Source: Noviherbaspirillum soli (GTDB lineage Bacteria > Pseudomonadota > Gammaproteobacteria > Burkholderiales > Burkholderiaceae_D). From it: a stretch of 64,000 nt of DNA. Below the pieces are notes generated by a model that searched no databases, was not told where the DNA came from, and saw only the letters and a list, made by a program, of their open reading frames with translations. Each line of letters begins with the position of its first letter. Positions within the stretch are counted from its first letter, which is position 1. Location of the stretch: assembly GCF_015352955.1 (NCBI RefSeq), contig NZ_JACYOX010000011.1, positions 1-64,000 on the forward strand, written 5' to 3'. Below, in pieces: positions 54,337 to 63,994 of the stretch. The position numbers and the translations under genes were made by a program.

Positions 54337-55084
54337 TCAAGCGACAAAGGGGAGCAGGCGGCGCGCGCGCCGGGTAGTTGTCCCTTTTTCGCCTCCATAG
54401 GCTAGAACGGCCACGGCTTCCAGAGTGTCGCGCAAGTCGCCGGGCTTGGCCCCTTTAGAAATCCAGGCATGCGCCGCCCGTACGACGGGCGATCTCTTCA
54501 AAGACGTCCCTGGCTTTCTGGTCGCCTGTCGAGGCATCGTGAAAGAGGATGGCCCGGACACCGCGCAGACGAAGCGCGTCGGCCTGTTCAAGGGCCGCGG
54601 CAGGCGCTTCCTCGAAACAGTCGCCGATGTAGAGCAGCATCTTGAAGCCGGCGTGGGTGCGCACTTGTTCCATCAGGTTCACCAGCGCGGTCCCGCCTGC
54701 CTGGCAGTGCACTGCCGCAGCCTGATCGCGGAACAGGCGCGCATCTGACGAAAATCCGGTGAACGTGTGGACCCGGCCGCCACCATGGACAGCCAGGGCG
54801 ACATCCAGTTGTCCCGGCAAAGCGGTAAACAGCGCATCGGTGACCTCGCGTGCCGTGTCCCAGGCGGGCTCTCTGGAGGCAGTTGCATCGAACGCAAACA
54901 CCAGCCGCGGCCGCTGCTGCGGCGCGATCGCAGCGGTCAGCAGGTCAGCGCGTCGGAGACCATCGGCCAGCAGCCTGGCCGGCGTCGCGGCCCGGATAAG
55001 GTCCAGTGCCTTGCTTTTCTTTCCGGCGCCAGAGGACTTTCCCACGCGGGCCGGCAGCTTCGGGGAATCGTTCGCGTCAGTCAT
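54337..55084 (-). pseudogene. von Willebrand A-like protein with 3' frameshift
   Basis: From ATG 55084 (overlapping the J-protein stop, ATGA) the frame shows RLVFAFDATASREPAW, a MIDAS-like DxxxS pattern, then QAGGTALVNLMEQV and LLYIGDCFEEAP, typical of vWA domains. It stops at ACLDF (54455). The +1 frame continues SKGAKPGDLRDTLEAVAVLA to 54337, looking like the true end. One extra T in a T3 run near 54460, or a two-base loss, would explain this. The core domain is intact, so a slightly short protein may still work. Confidence 0.65.
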
Positions 55085-55878
55085 GCAGTTTCTCCCCGTT
55101 CCTGGCGAATCGTGCGATAGGCGGCTGCGGCTACGCGGGCAAACCAGTCGCTGACATTGGCTAGATCCGGATGGACCCATTGCATGATGCGCCTGTATGA
55201 CTTGACGATGTCGTCCATAGGCGCGTCACGCGGCACGCCGAGGACTTCATAAGGATCTGGCGTAGCGCCCTCGCCGCTCCCGCCCGCAGCCGCATAGGAG
55301 GCGCCCTGCTCGCGCCAGTCCGGCGCTGCCGCATCGATATCGAGCCCCTGTGTGCGCAAGGCGCCGAGGATCTCGATCAGCAGTAGGAGGCCAAGCTCCG
55401 CCAGATCGGTGCCGCCGCGCACGCCCATGAAGTCCTTTTTCAGTCGCCCGATGACTTCATTGCTTTTATTGACTTCGACCAGGATGAAGTCGCCCTCTTC
55501 ACCGGCGCTTGGCGGCCTGCCCGGAGGACGGCGGCAGTCGCTGTCCGGATCAACGCCCAGCCAGCTGCAGGCCTGTCGCATGATCAGCCGCTCGACTTCC
55601 TGCGACACACTCGACACCGGGCGCAGTCCCGCGGGCCTGGCATCCTCGATGAGGTATCCATTTGCCGCCTCGATGCACTGCCAGAGTGCTTCCGCGCGCT
55701 GCAGGTCGGACTCCCACTGTTGCACGGCGAGCTTGGAAATCCAGGTATAGGCGTCAGCCACGCTGCCGCGCATGCCGGCAGCCAGCTTGAACGCCACTTC
55801 GCTGAGGGCAACGGTCGTTGCTTTTTCAACCAGTACAAAAGGACCCCTGTCGGACACCACTTTTCCGCCCAAGGCCAT
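55081..55878 (-). CDS. protein with C-terminal J-domain
   Basis: The 265-residue protein has a long helical N-terminal part of unknown type and a C-terminal J-domain: DPYEVLGVPRDAPMDDIVKS, then YRRIMQWVHPDL with the HPD motif that stimulates DnaK. It is coupled to the vWA gene. The start ATG at 55878 coincides with the border of a truncated cation transporter on the other strand, so the 5' end may have been remade by recombination. Confidence 0.7.
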   Translation of the reverse strand: MALGGKVVSDRGPFVLVEKATTVALSEVAFKLAAGMRGSVADAYTWISKLAVQQWESDLQRAEALWQCIEAANGYLIEDARPAGLRPVSSVSQEVERLIMRQACSWLGVDPDSDCRRPPGRPPSAGEEGDFILVEVNKSNEVIGRLKKDFMGVRGGTDLAELGLLLLIEILGALRTQGLDIDAAAPDWREQGASYAAAGGSGEGATPDPYEVLGVPRDAPMDDIVKSYRRIMQWVHPDLANVSDWFARVAAAAYRTIRQERGETA

Positions 55879-56137
55879 GCTGCTCTTTGCCTATCGGAAC
55901 GGTGACTCCAACATGCGGGCCGTATGGCTCTGCACTCGCAATGACATGATTGGAAACGCAGCAGTGCTCTTAGCAGCCCTTGGCGTATTAGGAGCCGGCT
56001 CTGTTTGGCCAGACATTGTCGTGGCGGCTGTGATGGGCGTCTTGGGTGTAACTGCAGCCCGCTCTGTAATTGCGCACGCGCGCAGCGAGATGCAAGCAGC
56101 TCCGGCGCCAGTGACAATCGAACTGAAACGGAGGTGA
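55877..56137 (+). pseudogene. C-terminal fragment of a cation diffusion facilitator
   Basis: The 86 codons read MLLFAYRNGDSNMRAVWLCT, then RNDMIGNAAVLLAALGV and WPDIVVAAVMGVLGVTAA, the last membrane spans of CzcD/DmeF-type metal efflux proteins. The first four spans and the signature His/Asp pair are missing, so it cannot transport. It marks the broken left edge of the metal-resistance island. Confidence 0.78.
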
Positions 56138-56140
56138 ATC

Positions 56141-56485
56141 ATGACTCCTGCACTGAAGGATGCCTTTGAACGCGAAATGACCGAGGCCCGGCGTCTCTAT
56201 CGGGACGGCTAGCTAGACCAAGCATACAAGCACCTGGAAACCGCCCACGTTCTTGGCCAACGTCATGTCATACCCCATGTCCGTTTGCACTGGCTGATGC
56301 TGAAAATCGGCCGGCGCCGGCGTTCCATGGCCGAGGTCTTTGGTCAGGCAATCCGCATTGTCTTCGGCGCGCTGGGTTCCGCCGTCGGCGTGGTCCCGAC
56401 CGGCAACACCGGCGGCACGAATATCAGCATGTTCAAGCGCGTGCCTATCGCACCGGCCATTGCACGCAAGCTCGACGGCGAGTAG
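56141..56485 (+). pseudogene. DUF3703 gene interrupted by an amber codon
   Basis: From ATG 56141 (GGAGGTGAATC) the frame reads MTPALKDAFEREMTEARRLY-RDG, then TAG at 56210, then LDQAYKHLETAHVLGQRHVI, RLHWLMLKIGRRRRSMAEVF, GALGSAVGVVPTGNTGG and a natural end at 56485. One G-to-T change of a Glu codon accounts for the break; the remainder of the DUF3703 protein is intact. This family accompanies metal efflux genes, as here with the transporter fragment three bases upstream. Confidence 0.75.
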
Positions 56486-56513
56486 CTTCACGCGATAGCC
56501 TTGAAATTCCGCG

Positions 56514-56693
56514 CTAGCTAGCCATCATGCCCCGGCACATTCCCATCATCGAGGAGAGTAGCCCATGGAGCGAGGAGCCACCCATCATGGCACCGTGCAT
56601 AGAAAGCATGCCTACCCCGCCTAGCACTACTAGCGCTCCTATCACGGCTAGCGTGATGACCACTATCCGTACTGCCCCTGACCGCATGTCCAT
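56514..56693 (-). CDS. small Met-rich membrane protein
   Basis: Starting MDMRSGAVRIVVITLAVIGA at ATG 56693, the 59-residue product is one membrane span followed by a Met-rich tail (MLSMHGAMMGG, SSMMGMCRGMMAS). Such tails bind Cu(I) or Ag(I). It is divergent from the copper efflux operon and its exact family is not recognised. Confidence 0.6.
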   Translation of the reverse strand: MDMRSGAVRIVVITLAVIGALVVLGGVGMLSMHGAMMGGSSLHGLLSSMMGMCRGMMAS

Positions 56694-56764
56694 TTCCACA
56701 CTCCTCCGCTTGCCTTGGTTTGGCAGCAAATTCGTTAGGAGGTTCGCTTCCACTAGGTGGCTGC

Positions 56765-56795
56765 TTGACCTTCCTACCGGAGGAAGGCGTAGAGT
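56765..56795 (+). promoter_or_regulatory. MerR-family (CueR-type) promoter of the copper operon
   Basis: TTGACC (56765-56770), a 19-base spacer and TAGAGT (56790-56795), with the dyad CCTTCC-N7-GGAAGG (56769-56787) in the spacer. The long spacer and the ACCTTCC...GGAAGG arms resemble CueR sites. No cueR-like gene is in this part of the window, so the regulator must be elsewhere. Confidence 0.75.
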
Positions 56796-56850
56796 ATGGG
56801 CCGGTTTATAATGTTCTCTACACTATGCACGTTTGAAATTTCCGTAGCCC

Positions 56851-57231
56851 ATGCGCAATCTCTTTCCATCTCTCTGTCGGCTGATAGCCTGCTTCCTGGT
56901 CATGACTGTCCTGACCTACGGAATCGCAATGGCTGCCTACGCGTGCCCTCAGCTCGCGCCGGCGCCGGTGGAAGAAATGGTCATGGAAGGGATGCCCTGC
57001 GCTGAAATGGACAAGAAAGAACCTGTCCTTTGCGCGGAGGAGCAATCCGGCGTCCAGTTGGCGCTCGAGCACCTGGCCACGACGTCGGCGCTGGGCCCGC
57101 TTACCATTACCTCTGTCATACCGGCACCGTCGCCGGTCGTCCCGCCTGTCCTCGCTGCCGCGCAGGGCAACGTTCCTCTTGAGTCTGGAACGGACCCGCC
57201 ATACCTCCAGACACTGCGACTTCGCATTTAA
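56851..57231 (+). CDS. exported protein of copper-type operon, unknown function
   Basis: The 126-residue product has an N-terminal signal/anchor (LCRLIACFLVMTVLTYGIAMA), then a short Cys/Met-containing stretch (YACPQL, VMEGMPCAEMDKK, VLCAEE) and a Pro-rich tail. It is the first gene after the CueR-type promoter and 70 bases before the efflux genes. Cys/Met content suggests a metal contact, which is inference. Confidence 0.6.
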   Translation: MRNLFPSLCRLIACFLVMTVLTYGIAMAAYACPQLAPAPVEEMVMEGMPCAEMDKKEPVLCAEEQSGVQLALEHLATTSALGPLTITSVIPAPSPVVPPVLAAAQGNVPLESGTDPPYLQTLRLRI

Positions 57232-57301
57232 CCTGAGCTTCTGCTGATTCACCGGCCGGCACCTTGCCGTGGCCGGTACACGTCCCATCACAGGAGAATT
57301 C

Positions 57302-58618
57302 ATGTTTTTTAGCGTAAAAGCGTCGCCGGCGTCCAATGGCCGCGTGCGCCACCTCTACCACTTGGGCGCCCTCGTGGCGATTGCCATCATTCCGGCGTTC
57401 AGCCACGCTCAAAGCTCGGTCCTTACCCTGGACCAAGCGCTTCAACTGGGCGTCCAGCGCTCTGCCTCCAGCCAGGCAGCCGTGGCCTCCGTGCAGGCGA
57501 GTCGGGAAATGGCTGCAAAGGCCGACCAGTTGCCTGACCCAATGCTGAAATTCGGCATCGACAACGTGCCGGTCAACGGGCCGGATAAGTTCAGCCTGAG
57601 TCGGGACTTCATGACTATGCGCCGCGTGGGCATTGAACAGCAGTGGGTATCCGCCGACAAGCGCACCGCCCGGGCTGAACGTGGCCAACGTGCAGTTGAT
57701 GCCGAAGAAGCCAGTTACTTGACCAACGTTGCCAAAGTCAGGGAAGAGACGGCCGTTGCCTGGATAAACCTGTTCTTTGCTCAGCGTTCCCTCGCATTAC
57801 TCAAGGCTTTGGAGTATGAAACGAACCAGGACCTGACGACTGGTCAGGCGGCGCTGCGAGGCGCGAAAACTGGCGCTGCCGATGTCCTTCAAGCCCAGCT
57901 GGCTTTGTCGCAGGCGCAGGACCGCACCCGGAAAGGCGAGCAGATGCTCAAAAGTGCCAGGACGGCATTGTCCCGCTGGGTGGCCGTACCCGTGGAGTCC
58001 GTGACTGGCTCCCTGCCACCATTGACCTCCCATGTCCCAAATCTGCCGGTCGACGAGTTGGAGAAATACCACCCGATGCTGTTGAGCGCACGTCGCGCCA
58101 TCACCCTTGCTGATGCAGACACCGCTGTCGCCACGAGAGAACGCAGTCCCGATTGGAGCTTTGAAGCTGGCTATGCGCAGCGGGGCAGCCAGTATTCCAA
58201 CATGGTCTCAGTCGGCGTGACCATCCCGCTGCCGGTGAACCGGGCACAGCGGCAGGACCGCGATATCGCCGAAAAGTCGGCACTCGGCACCAAAGCCCGG
58301 ATGCAGTATGAAGAGGCCCTACGCGAGCTGCGGGCAGAAATTCAAGACCAATCCCTGACCCTGTCCAGCCTCCAGGAGCGGGGGGCACAGCTGAAAAAGG
58401 AGCTTCTGCCCGCGGCGAACCAGCAGGTCGAGTTGGCCATGGCGGCATACCGGTCGGGTACGGGCAGCTTGGCGGCAGTATTCAATGCAAAACGGATGGC
58501 CTTGGACGCCCAGATGCAAGTGCTGGACGTTGAAAAGGAAGCGGCTACCACTTGGGCCAAGCTCGAATACCACGTCATTCCACACAGTCAAGTCGCCACA
58601 GGGAGAGCTGAGCAATGA
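57302..58618 (+). CDS. cusC: outer-membrane factor of heavy-metal RND efflux (CusC type)
   Basis: Starting at ATG 57302 after AGGAGAATTC, the 438-residue TolC-family protein has a signal peptide ending FSHAQ and two repeated halves with SQAAVASVQASREMAAKADQ and DPMLKFGIDNVP typical of metal-efflux channels. It forms the exit duct. It overlaps cusB by ATGA. The lipid-anchor Cys of E. coli CusC is absent. Confidence 0.85.
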   Translation: MFFSVKASPASNGRVRHLYHLGALVAIAIIPAFSHAQSSVLTLDQALQLGVQRSASSQAAVASVQASREMAAKADQLPDPMLKFGIDNVPVNGPDKFSLSRDFMTMRRVGIEQQWVSADKRTARAERGQRAVDAEEASYLTNVAKVREETAVAWINLFFAQRSLALLKALEYETNQDLTTGQAALRGAKTGAADVLQAQLALSQAQDRTRKGEQMLKSARTALSRWVAVPVESVTGSLPPLTSHVPNLPVDELEKYHPMLLSARRAITLADADTAVATRERSPDWSFEAGYAQRGSQYSNMVSVGVTIPLPVNRAQRQDRDIAEKSALGTKARMQYEEALRELRAEIQDQSLTLSSLQERGAQLKKELLPAANQQVELAMAAYRSGTGSLAAVFNAKRMALDAQMQVLDVEKEAATTWAKLEYHVIPHSQVATGRAEQ

Positions 58619-60153
58619 AATCGAATTTCGCATTGAAAGGGCTGGCCTTGGCTCTCGCCGGCGCAGGACTGGCATACGGCGGCTACTGGGCAGGAACTCA
58701 TCAGCAGGCTCCTGCAACCATGACTTCTACCCCAGCGCCCATTGCCGCGACTGGCGACAAGGTTGACCCAAAGACAGGACGGGCGGTGCTCTACTGGCAC
58801 GACCCTATGGTGCCTGGGCAAAAATTCGACAAACCGGGACGGTCTCCCTTCATGGACATGGACCTGGTCCCGGTATACGCCGACGAAGCATCTGCAGAGG
58901 GCGGCGTAAAAGTCAGCTCAACCCTGCAGCAAAATCTGGGCATTCGCTTCGCCACTGTTCGCAAAGAAGAAACGCGAGAGTCGTTCGACGTGGTTGGCAC
59001 GACTCAGTTCGACGAAAGCATCTCTGAAGTCGTTCAAAGCCGAGTGACCGGCTACATCGACCGGCTTTATGCTCGCGCGCCCATGCAGCGCGTCAAGCGC
59101 GGGGAGCCGGTGGCCTCGCTGTTTGTGCCTGACTGGATTGGCCCCCAGGAGGAATACCTGGCGCTCAAGCGGTCAGGCAACGAGACGCTTGCCGCGGCGG
59201 CTCGCCAGCGGATGCAGGCACTTTCAATTCCGTCCGGTCTGATTGCGCAGACGGAGCGTACCGGGCAGGCGCAGAGCCACCTGACGCTGACGTCGCCAGT
59301 CACCGGCGTCATCACTGAGTTGGCGGTGCGTGAGGGCGCAATGGTGTCCCCTGGTATGACCGTGGCCAAGGTCGCCGGCCTGAACAAGGTCTGGCTGGTT
59401 GCGGAAGTGCCGGAAGCCCTGGCCAGTTCAGCACGGGCTGGAATGTCGGTAGAAGCGGCGCCCGCCGGCGACACAAATCGGAAGTACACCGGTAAGGTGC
59501 GCGAAATTCTGCCTGGCGTCAGCACGACCACGCGGACTGTGCAGGCCCGCCTTGAGCTAGACAACCGGGACGGCAGCCTCACGCCGGGAATGCTCATGCG
59601 CGTCCGCCTCGGCGCCGACAAGTCGGTTACCCGGCTGCTGGTGCCGACTGAGGCTGTCATCGCTACCGGAAAGCGGTCGGTAGTCCTAGTCGCCGGCGAC
59701 CATAACAGCATGCAGCCGGTCACCGTCACAACCGGTCGTGACATCGGGGACGATACCGAAGTCCTGAGCGGGTTGGAGGAAGGCCAAAAGGTCGTCGCTT
59801 CAGGGCAGTTCCTGATTGATTCAGAAGCCAGCCTCAAGGGCGTCCTCCCGAAGTTAGCCAGCGCAGCGCGAGCACAGGGAAGTTCGGTTTCAGAGCCAAC
59901 CTCCACAAGCATGTCACCGGTCTACCGCGGTGTCGGCAAGGTCGAGAAGGTGTCCCCGAAAAGTCTCACCTTTTCCCATAAGCCGATTCCCGAGTTGAAA
60001 TGGCCGGCGATGACCATGGACTTTGCCAAGCCCAGTCCGGACGCGTTTCCCCACGCCCAAGTGGGCCAAGAATTCGAGTTCTCGTTCAAGGAAGGAAAAG
60101 ATGGCAGCTACCTGCTCGAAACCGTCACACCAGCCGGCGGAGGCAGGAAATGA
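58615..60153 (+). CDS. cusB: periplasmic adaptor with fused CusF-like domain (CusB type)
   Basis: The 512-residue adaptor has an N-terminal anchor, a heavy-metal-binding segment ([30 protein letters not shown]), then barrel-sandwich and beta-barrel domains ([20 protein letters not shown]). From about residue 435 a CusF-like domain is attached, with [16 protein letters not shown] holding the Trp and Met ligands for Cu(I)/Ag(I). Overlaps with cusC and cusA show a tightly coupled operon. Confidence 0.9.
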   Translation: MKSNFALKGLALALAGAGLAYGGYWAGTHQQAPATMTSTPAPIAATGDKVDPKTGRAVLYWHDPMVPGQKFDKPGRSPFMDMDLVPVYADEASAEGGVKVSSTLQQNLGIRFATVRKEETRESFDVVGTTQFDESISEVVQSRVTGYIDRLYARAPMQRVKRGEPVASLFVPDWIGPQEEYLALKRSGNETLAAAARQRMQALSIPSGLIAQTERTGQAQSHLTLTSPVTGVITELAVREGAMVSPGMTVAKVAGLNKVWLVAEVPEALASSARAGMSVEAAPAGDTNRKYTGKVREILPGVSTTTRTVQARLELDNRDGSLTPGMLMRVRLGADKSVTRLLVPTEAVIATGKRSVVLVAGDHNSMQPVTVTTGRDIGDDTEVLSGLEEGQKVVASGQFLIDSEASLKGVLPKLASAARAQGSSVSEPTSTSMSPVYRGVGKVEKVSPKSLTFSHKPIPELKWPAMTMDFAKPSPDAFPHAQVGQEFEFSFKEGKDGSYLLETVTPAGGGRK

Positions 60154-63100
60154 TTGCCCGGATTATTCGAGCGTCCATTGCCAACCGGTTCTGGGTGCTG
60201 CTGGCGGCGGTCGCTATCCTGATATTTGGTGCGCGAGCGGCACTTACCGTACCCGTCGACTTTTTGCCGGAGCTTGGAGAGACGCAGGTCATAATCCGGG
60301 CGCCGTTCCCCGGCAAATCTCCCCAACTCATAGAGGACCAGGTCACCTACCCGTTGACGACCGCCCTGTTGTCAGTCCCGGGAGTGAAAACGGTTCGAGG
60401 GTACTCGTTTTTTGGAGACTCCTTTGTCTACGTAATTTTCCAGGACGATGTTGACCTGTATTGGGCACGGTCCAGGGTGCTGGAATACCTAAGCCAAGTA
60501 CAAAGCCGGCTGCCACAGGGCGTGCGTGCCGAGTTGGGTCCGGACGGAACCGGGCTAGGCTGGGTCTACGAATACGCTCTGGTTGACCGCACTGGCCAAC
60601 ATGACCTGAGCCAGCTGCGCGCGCTGAATGACTGGTTTCTGAAGTACGAGCTCAAGACCGTTCCGAACGTCGCGGAGGTCGCTAGTATCGGCGGCATGGT
60701 CAGGCAGTACCAGGTCGTGCTTGACCCGGATAAGCTGCGGGTCTTCGGCATATCCCACGCCAAAGTGCTGGAAGCACTGGGCAAAGCCAACCAGGAGACT
60801 GGCGGCTCGGTTGTCGAAATGGCGGAAACTGAGTACATGGTCCGCTCCCGCGGCTACTTGCGCACTTTGGAGGACTTCCGCAGTGTGCTCCTGAGCACCA
60901 GTGGCGCCGGGACGCCGATCACCCTGCGAGACGTTGCCACAGTCCGTCTCGGTCCAGAAATGCGCCGTGGCATTGCCGAACTGAATGGTCAAGGCGAGGT
61001 CGCCGGCGGCGTAGTGGTCATGCGCTCTGGGAAAAACGCACTGGAGACCATCGAAGGAGTCAGAGAACGCCTGGAGACGCTAAAAGGCTCGCTTCCCAAG
61101 GGCGTTGAAGTCGTGCCGACCTATGACCGGTCGAACCTGATAAACGCCGCCATACACAACCTCAGCAGCAAACTCGTCGAGGAGTTCATCGCAGTCGCCG
61201 CCGTCTGCGCCCTGTTTCTGTTCCACTTCCGCAGCTCGCTGGTTGCAATCGTGTCGCTGCCGGTCGCCGTCCTTACCGCTTTTATCGTGATGCGCTATCA
61301 GGGCATCAATGCGAATGTCATGTCACTTGCCGGAATAGCAATTGCAATCGGTGCTGCGACGGACGCGTCCGTCGTGCTGGTAGAGAGCGCCCACAAGCAC
61401 CTGGAAGCCTATGCCCATGCTCACCCGAACCGAAAAATAACGGATAAAGAGCGGTGGGAGATAGTCACGGCAGCCTCAGTGGAAGTAGGGCCTGCCTTGT
61501 TCTTTTCGCTACTTATCGTCGCGCTATCGTTCATTCCGGTATTCGCCTTGCAAGGAGAGGAAGTTGTTTGCCGGGCTGGCCTACACCAAGACGTATGCCC
61601 TAGCAGCAGCCGCTGGCTTAGCCGTTACCCTGGTTCCTGTGCTAATGGGCTATTTCATCCGCGGGCGGATACCCACCGAGGCGTCGAACCCTGTCAATCG
61701 AGGGCTCATTTGGGCATACCGGCCACTACTTGAGGCCAGCATTCGGCATCCATGGTGGACGATTGGTGTGGCTATGGTCGCGCTGGCACTGACCATCATT
61801 CCGGTCTCTCAGCTAGGGGGTGAATTCATGCCGGCACTCGATGAGGGAGACCTGCTCTACATGCCGTCGGCGCTCCCGGGCCTCTCTGCGTCTAAAGCCG
61901 GCGAGCTTCTGCAGCAGACTGACCGGCTCATCAAGACGGTGCCTGAGGTGGCCACGGTGTTTGGTAAGGCCGGGCGTGCGGAGTCGGCAACAGACCCAGC
62001 GCCAATGGAAATGTTCGAGACGACCATCCAGTTCAAGCCACGCGACCAATGGCGCCCGGGGATGACGCCGGAGAAGCTGGTTGAGGAACTGGACCGTGTT
62101 GTGAAGGTGCCTGGGCTTGCGAATGTTTTTATTCCGCCAATAAAAAATCGTATCGGAATGGTCTCCACCGGAATTAAAACCCCAGTTGGCGTGAAGGTGA
62201 CTGGCGCGGAGTTGGCGCAGATTGACCAGATTGCCTCTCAAGTAGAAAAGGCAGTTAAAAACGTACCCGGCGTCACATCCGCTCTGGCAGAGCGGCTCAG
62301 CGGCGGCCGGTACATCGATGTCGATGTTGACCGGGCACGGGCAGCACGGTACGGCCTCGCGGTCGCGGATGTGCAGTCGGTCGTCTCGTCGGCAATTGGC
62401 GGTGAGAACGTTGGCGAGGTCATTGACGGCCGCCAGCGCTTCCCTATCAACGTGCGCTATCCGCAGGCGTACCGGGATTCGGTGCAGTCGTTACGCGAAT
62501 TTCCTGTCGTGACCGACAAGGGCGCCCAGATTCGCCTGAGCGATGTGGCCAATATCACTGTCACCGATGGGCCGCCGATGATTCGAAGCGAAAATGCCCG
62601 GCTCTCCGGAGTAGTCTATGTCGATGTGCGTGGCACCGACTTGCGCTCGGCGGTCAATGCCATGCAGGCCGCCGTTGCCAAAGAAGTGAAGCTGCCTCCT
62701 GGATATTCAATCGCATGGTCGGGTCAATTCGAAAGCATGGAGCGCGCGGCTGAGAGACTGCAAACCGTCATTCCGTTGACGCTAGTGGTCATCTTTCTTC
62801 TCCTCTATCTGGCATTCCGGTCTGTGCCTGAAGCCGCCTTGCTCATGCTGACCGTGCCCTTTGCGCTTGTCGGGGGCTTCTGGTTCATCTGGCTCCTAGG
62901 CCATGCGGTATCGGTCGCCACAGCCGTTGGCTTCATCGCGCTTGCCGGCCTGGCTGCAGAGTTTGGCGTGGTTATGTTGGTCTATTTGAGGAATTCTCTT
63001 CAGCACCGATTGGACGCCGGGCGACCGTTGACCAAGGAACTGATTCTGGAAGCGATACGGGAAGGTGCCGTGCAGCGTGTCCGCCCGAAAGCCATGACAG

Positions 63101-63336
63101 TGGCCGTCATTCTGGCTGGGCTCATCCCACTGATGGTGGGGCAAGCCGCAGGCCATGAAGCCATGGGAAGACTTGCGGCGCCCATGGTTGGAGGCATGCT
63201 CACCGCGCCTCTGCTTTCTCTGTTCGTCATCCCGGCGGCTTGGCGCCTTCTCCAAGAATTCAAGCTGCGTCAAGCGACTCGCCACGCAGCGACCCACCCT
63301 GAATTACAACCACAGCCTGAAGGAGTAGAACTATGA
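60150..63336 (+). pseudogene. cusA: cusA, RND copper/silver efflux pump, frameshifted
   Basis: From ATG 60150 the first 470 codons encode a typical CusA/CzcA N-terminal half ([37 protein letters not shown]). At about 61557 (LQGEE) the frame is lost; the +1 frame carries on with [19 protein letters not shown] through GGEFMPALDEGDLLYMP to 63336. A five-base deletion in a GGAGAGGAAGGAAAG-like run fits. The intact pump would have about 1,060 residues. As written no full transporter is made. It overlaps cusB and the cusF-like gene. Confidence 0.88.
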
Positions 63337-63695
63337 AACACCGTTTTTTAAGAGCCGCTGTCGTCCTCGGATTCGCCGTATTTGCCCTCAACGCTCAGGC
63401 CCAACAAAGTCATAAAGACATGGAGATGAGCGGCATGAACATGGACTCGCCGAAGCCTGCAAGCCTGGCCATGAATGAGGCAGTAGTACAAGCGATCGAT
63501 ACGGCCGGGAAATCTGTGACAATCAAGCACGGCCAGCTGAAGAGCAAGACGGTCGAGATGCCGCCGATGACAATGACTTTTCCCGTAGAAAACGCGTCTT
63601 TGCTTTCGACGGTCAAAACTGGTGACAAGGTCAAAGTGGCTGTTGACAATGTAAAAGACCAGCCGACGGTTACGTCGCTGACCGTGCAGAAGTAG
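63333..63695 (+). CDS. cusF: CusF-like periplasmic copper-binding protein
   Basis: The 120-residue protein has a signal peptide ending NAQAQ, a Met/His-rich linker (KDMEMSGMNMDS) and an OB-fold with IKHGQL...VEMPPMTMTFPV. The His and MTM ligands of CusF are kept, but the capping Trp is Met. It should carry Cu(I)/Ag(I) to the pump. It overlaps cusA by four bases. Confidence 0.87.
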   Translation: MKHRFLRAAVVLGFAVFALNAQAQQSHKDMEMSGMNMDSPKPASLAMNEAVVQAIDTAGKSVTIKHGQLKSKTVEMPPMTMTFPVENASLLSTVKTGDKVKVAVDNVKDQPTVTSLTVQK

Positions 63696-63790
63696 TCTCC
63701 CAACTACTCGAGTGTAGGAGGCATCCGTTTATAAACAGATGCCTATACTTGCTTTGGCTTTTTCGAATTTGTTTTTTAGGGAAATTTCGA

Positions 63791-63994
63791 ATGCGTACGA
63801 TGAGAAAACGCTCGCAGTTATGCACTCGCACGGCAAATCAAGAAGACCAGGTAATCCGCGTCGCTGCAGCGCGCAAAATGCACGACGAAATGGCTTCGCG
63901 TGCCGCTGATACGAAGAGTCACGAAGTCGTGCCCAAGGTTTTCAGCTCCATGACAAGGGAAGAAATTATTGCGACAATTCTCGGCAGAGCTTAA
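63791..63994 (+). CDS. 67-residue hypothetical protein
   Basis: Starts MRTMRKRSQLCTRTANQEDQ; basic and helical, ending FSSMTREEIIATILGRA. No signal peptide, no known motif. It follows the copper operon after about 95 bases, probably as a separate unit. Confidence 0.45.
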   Translation: MRTMRKRSQLCTRTANQEDQVIRVAAARKMHDEMASRAADTKSHEVVPKVFSSMTREEIIATILGRA

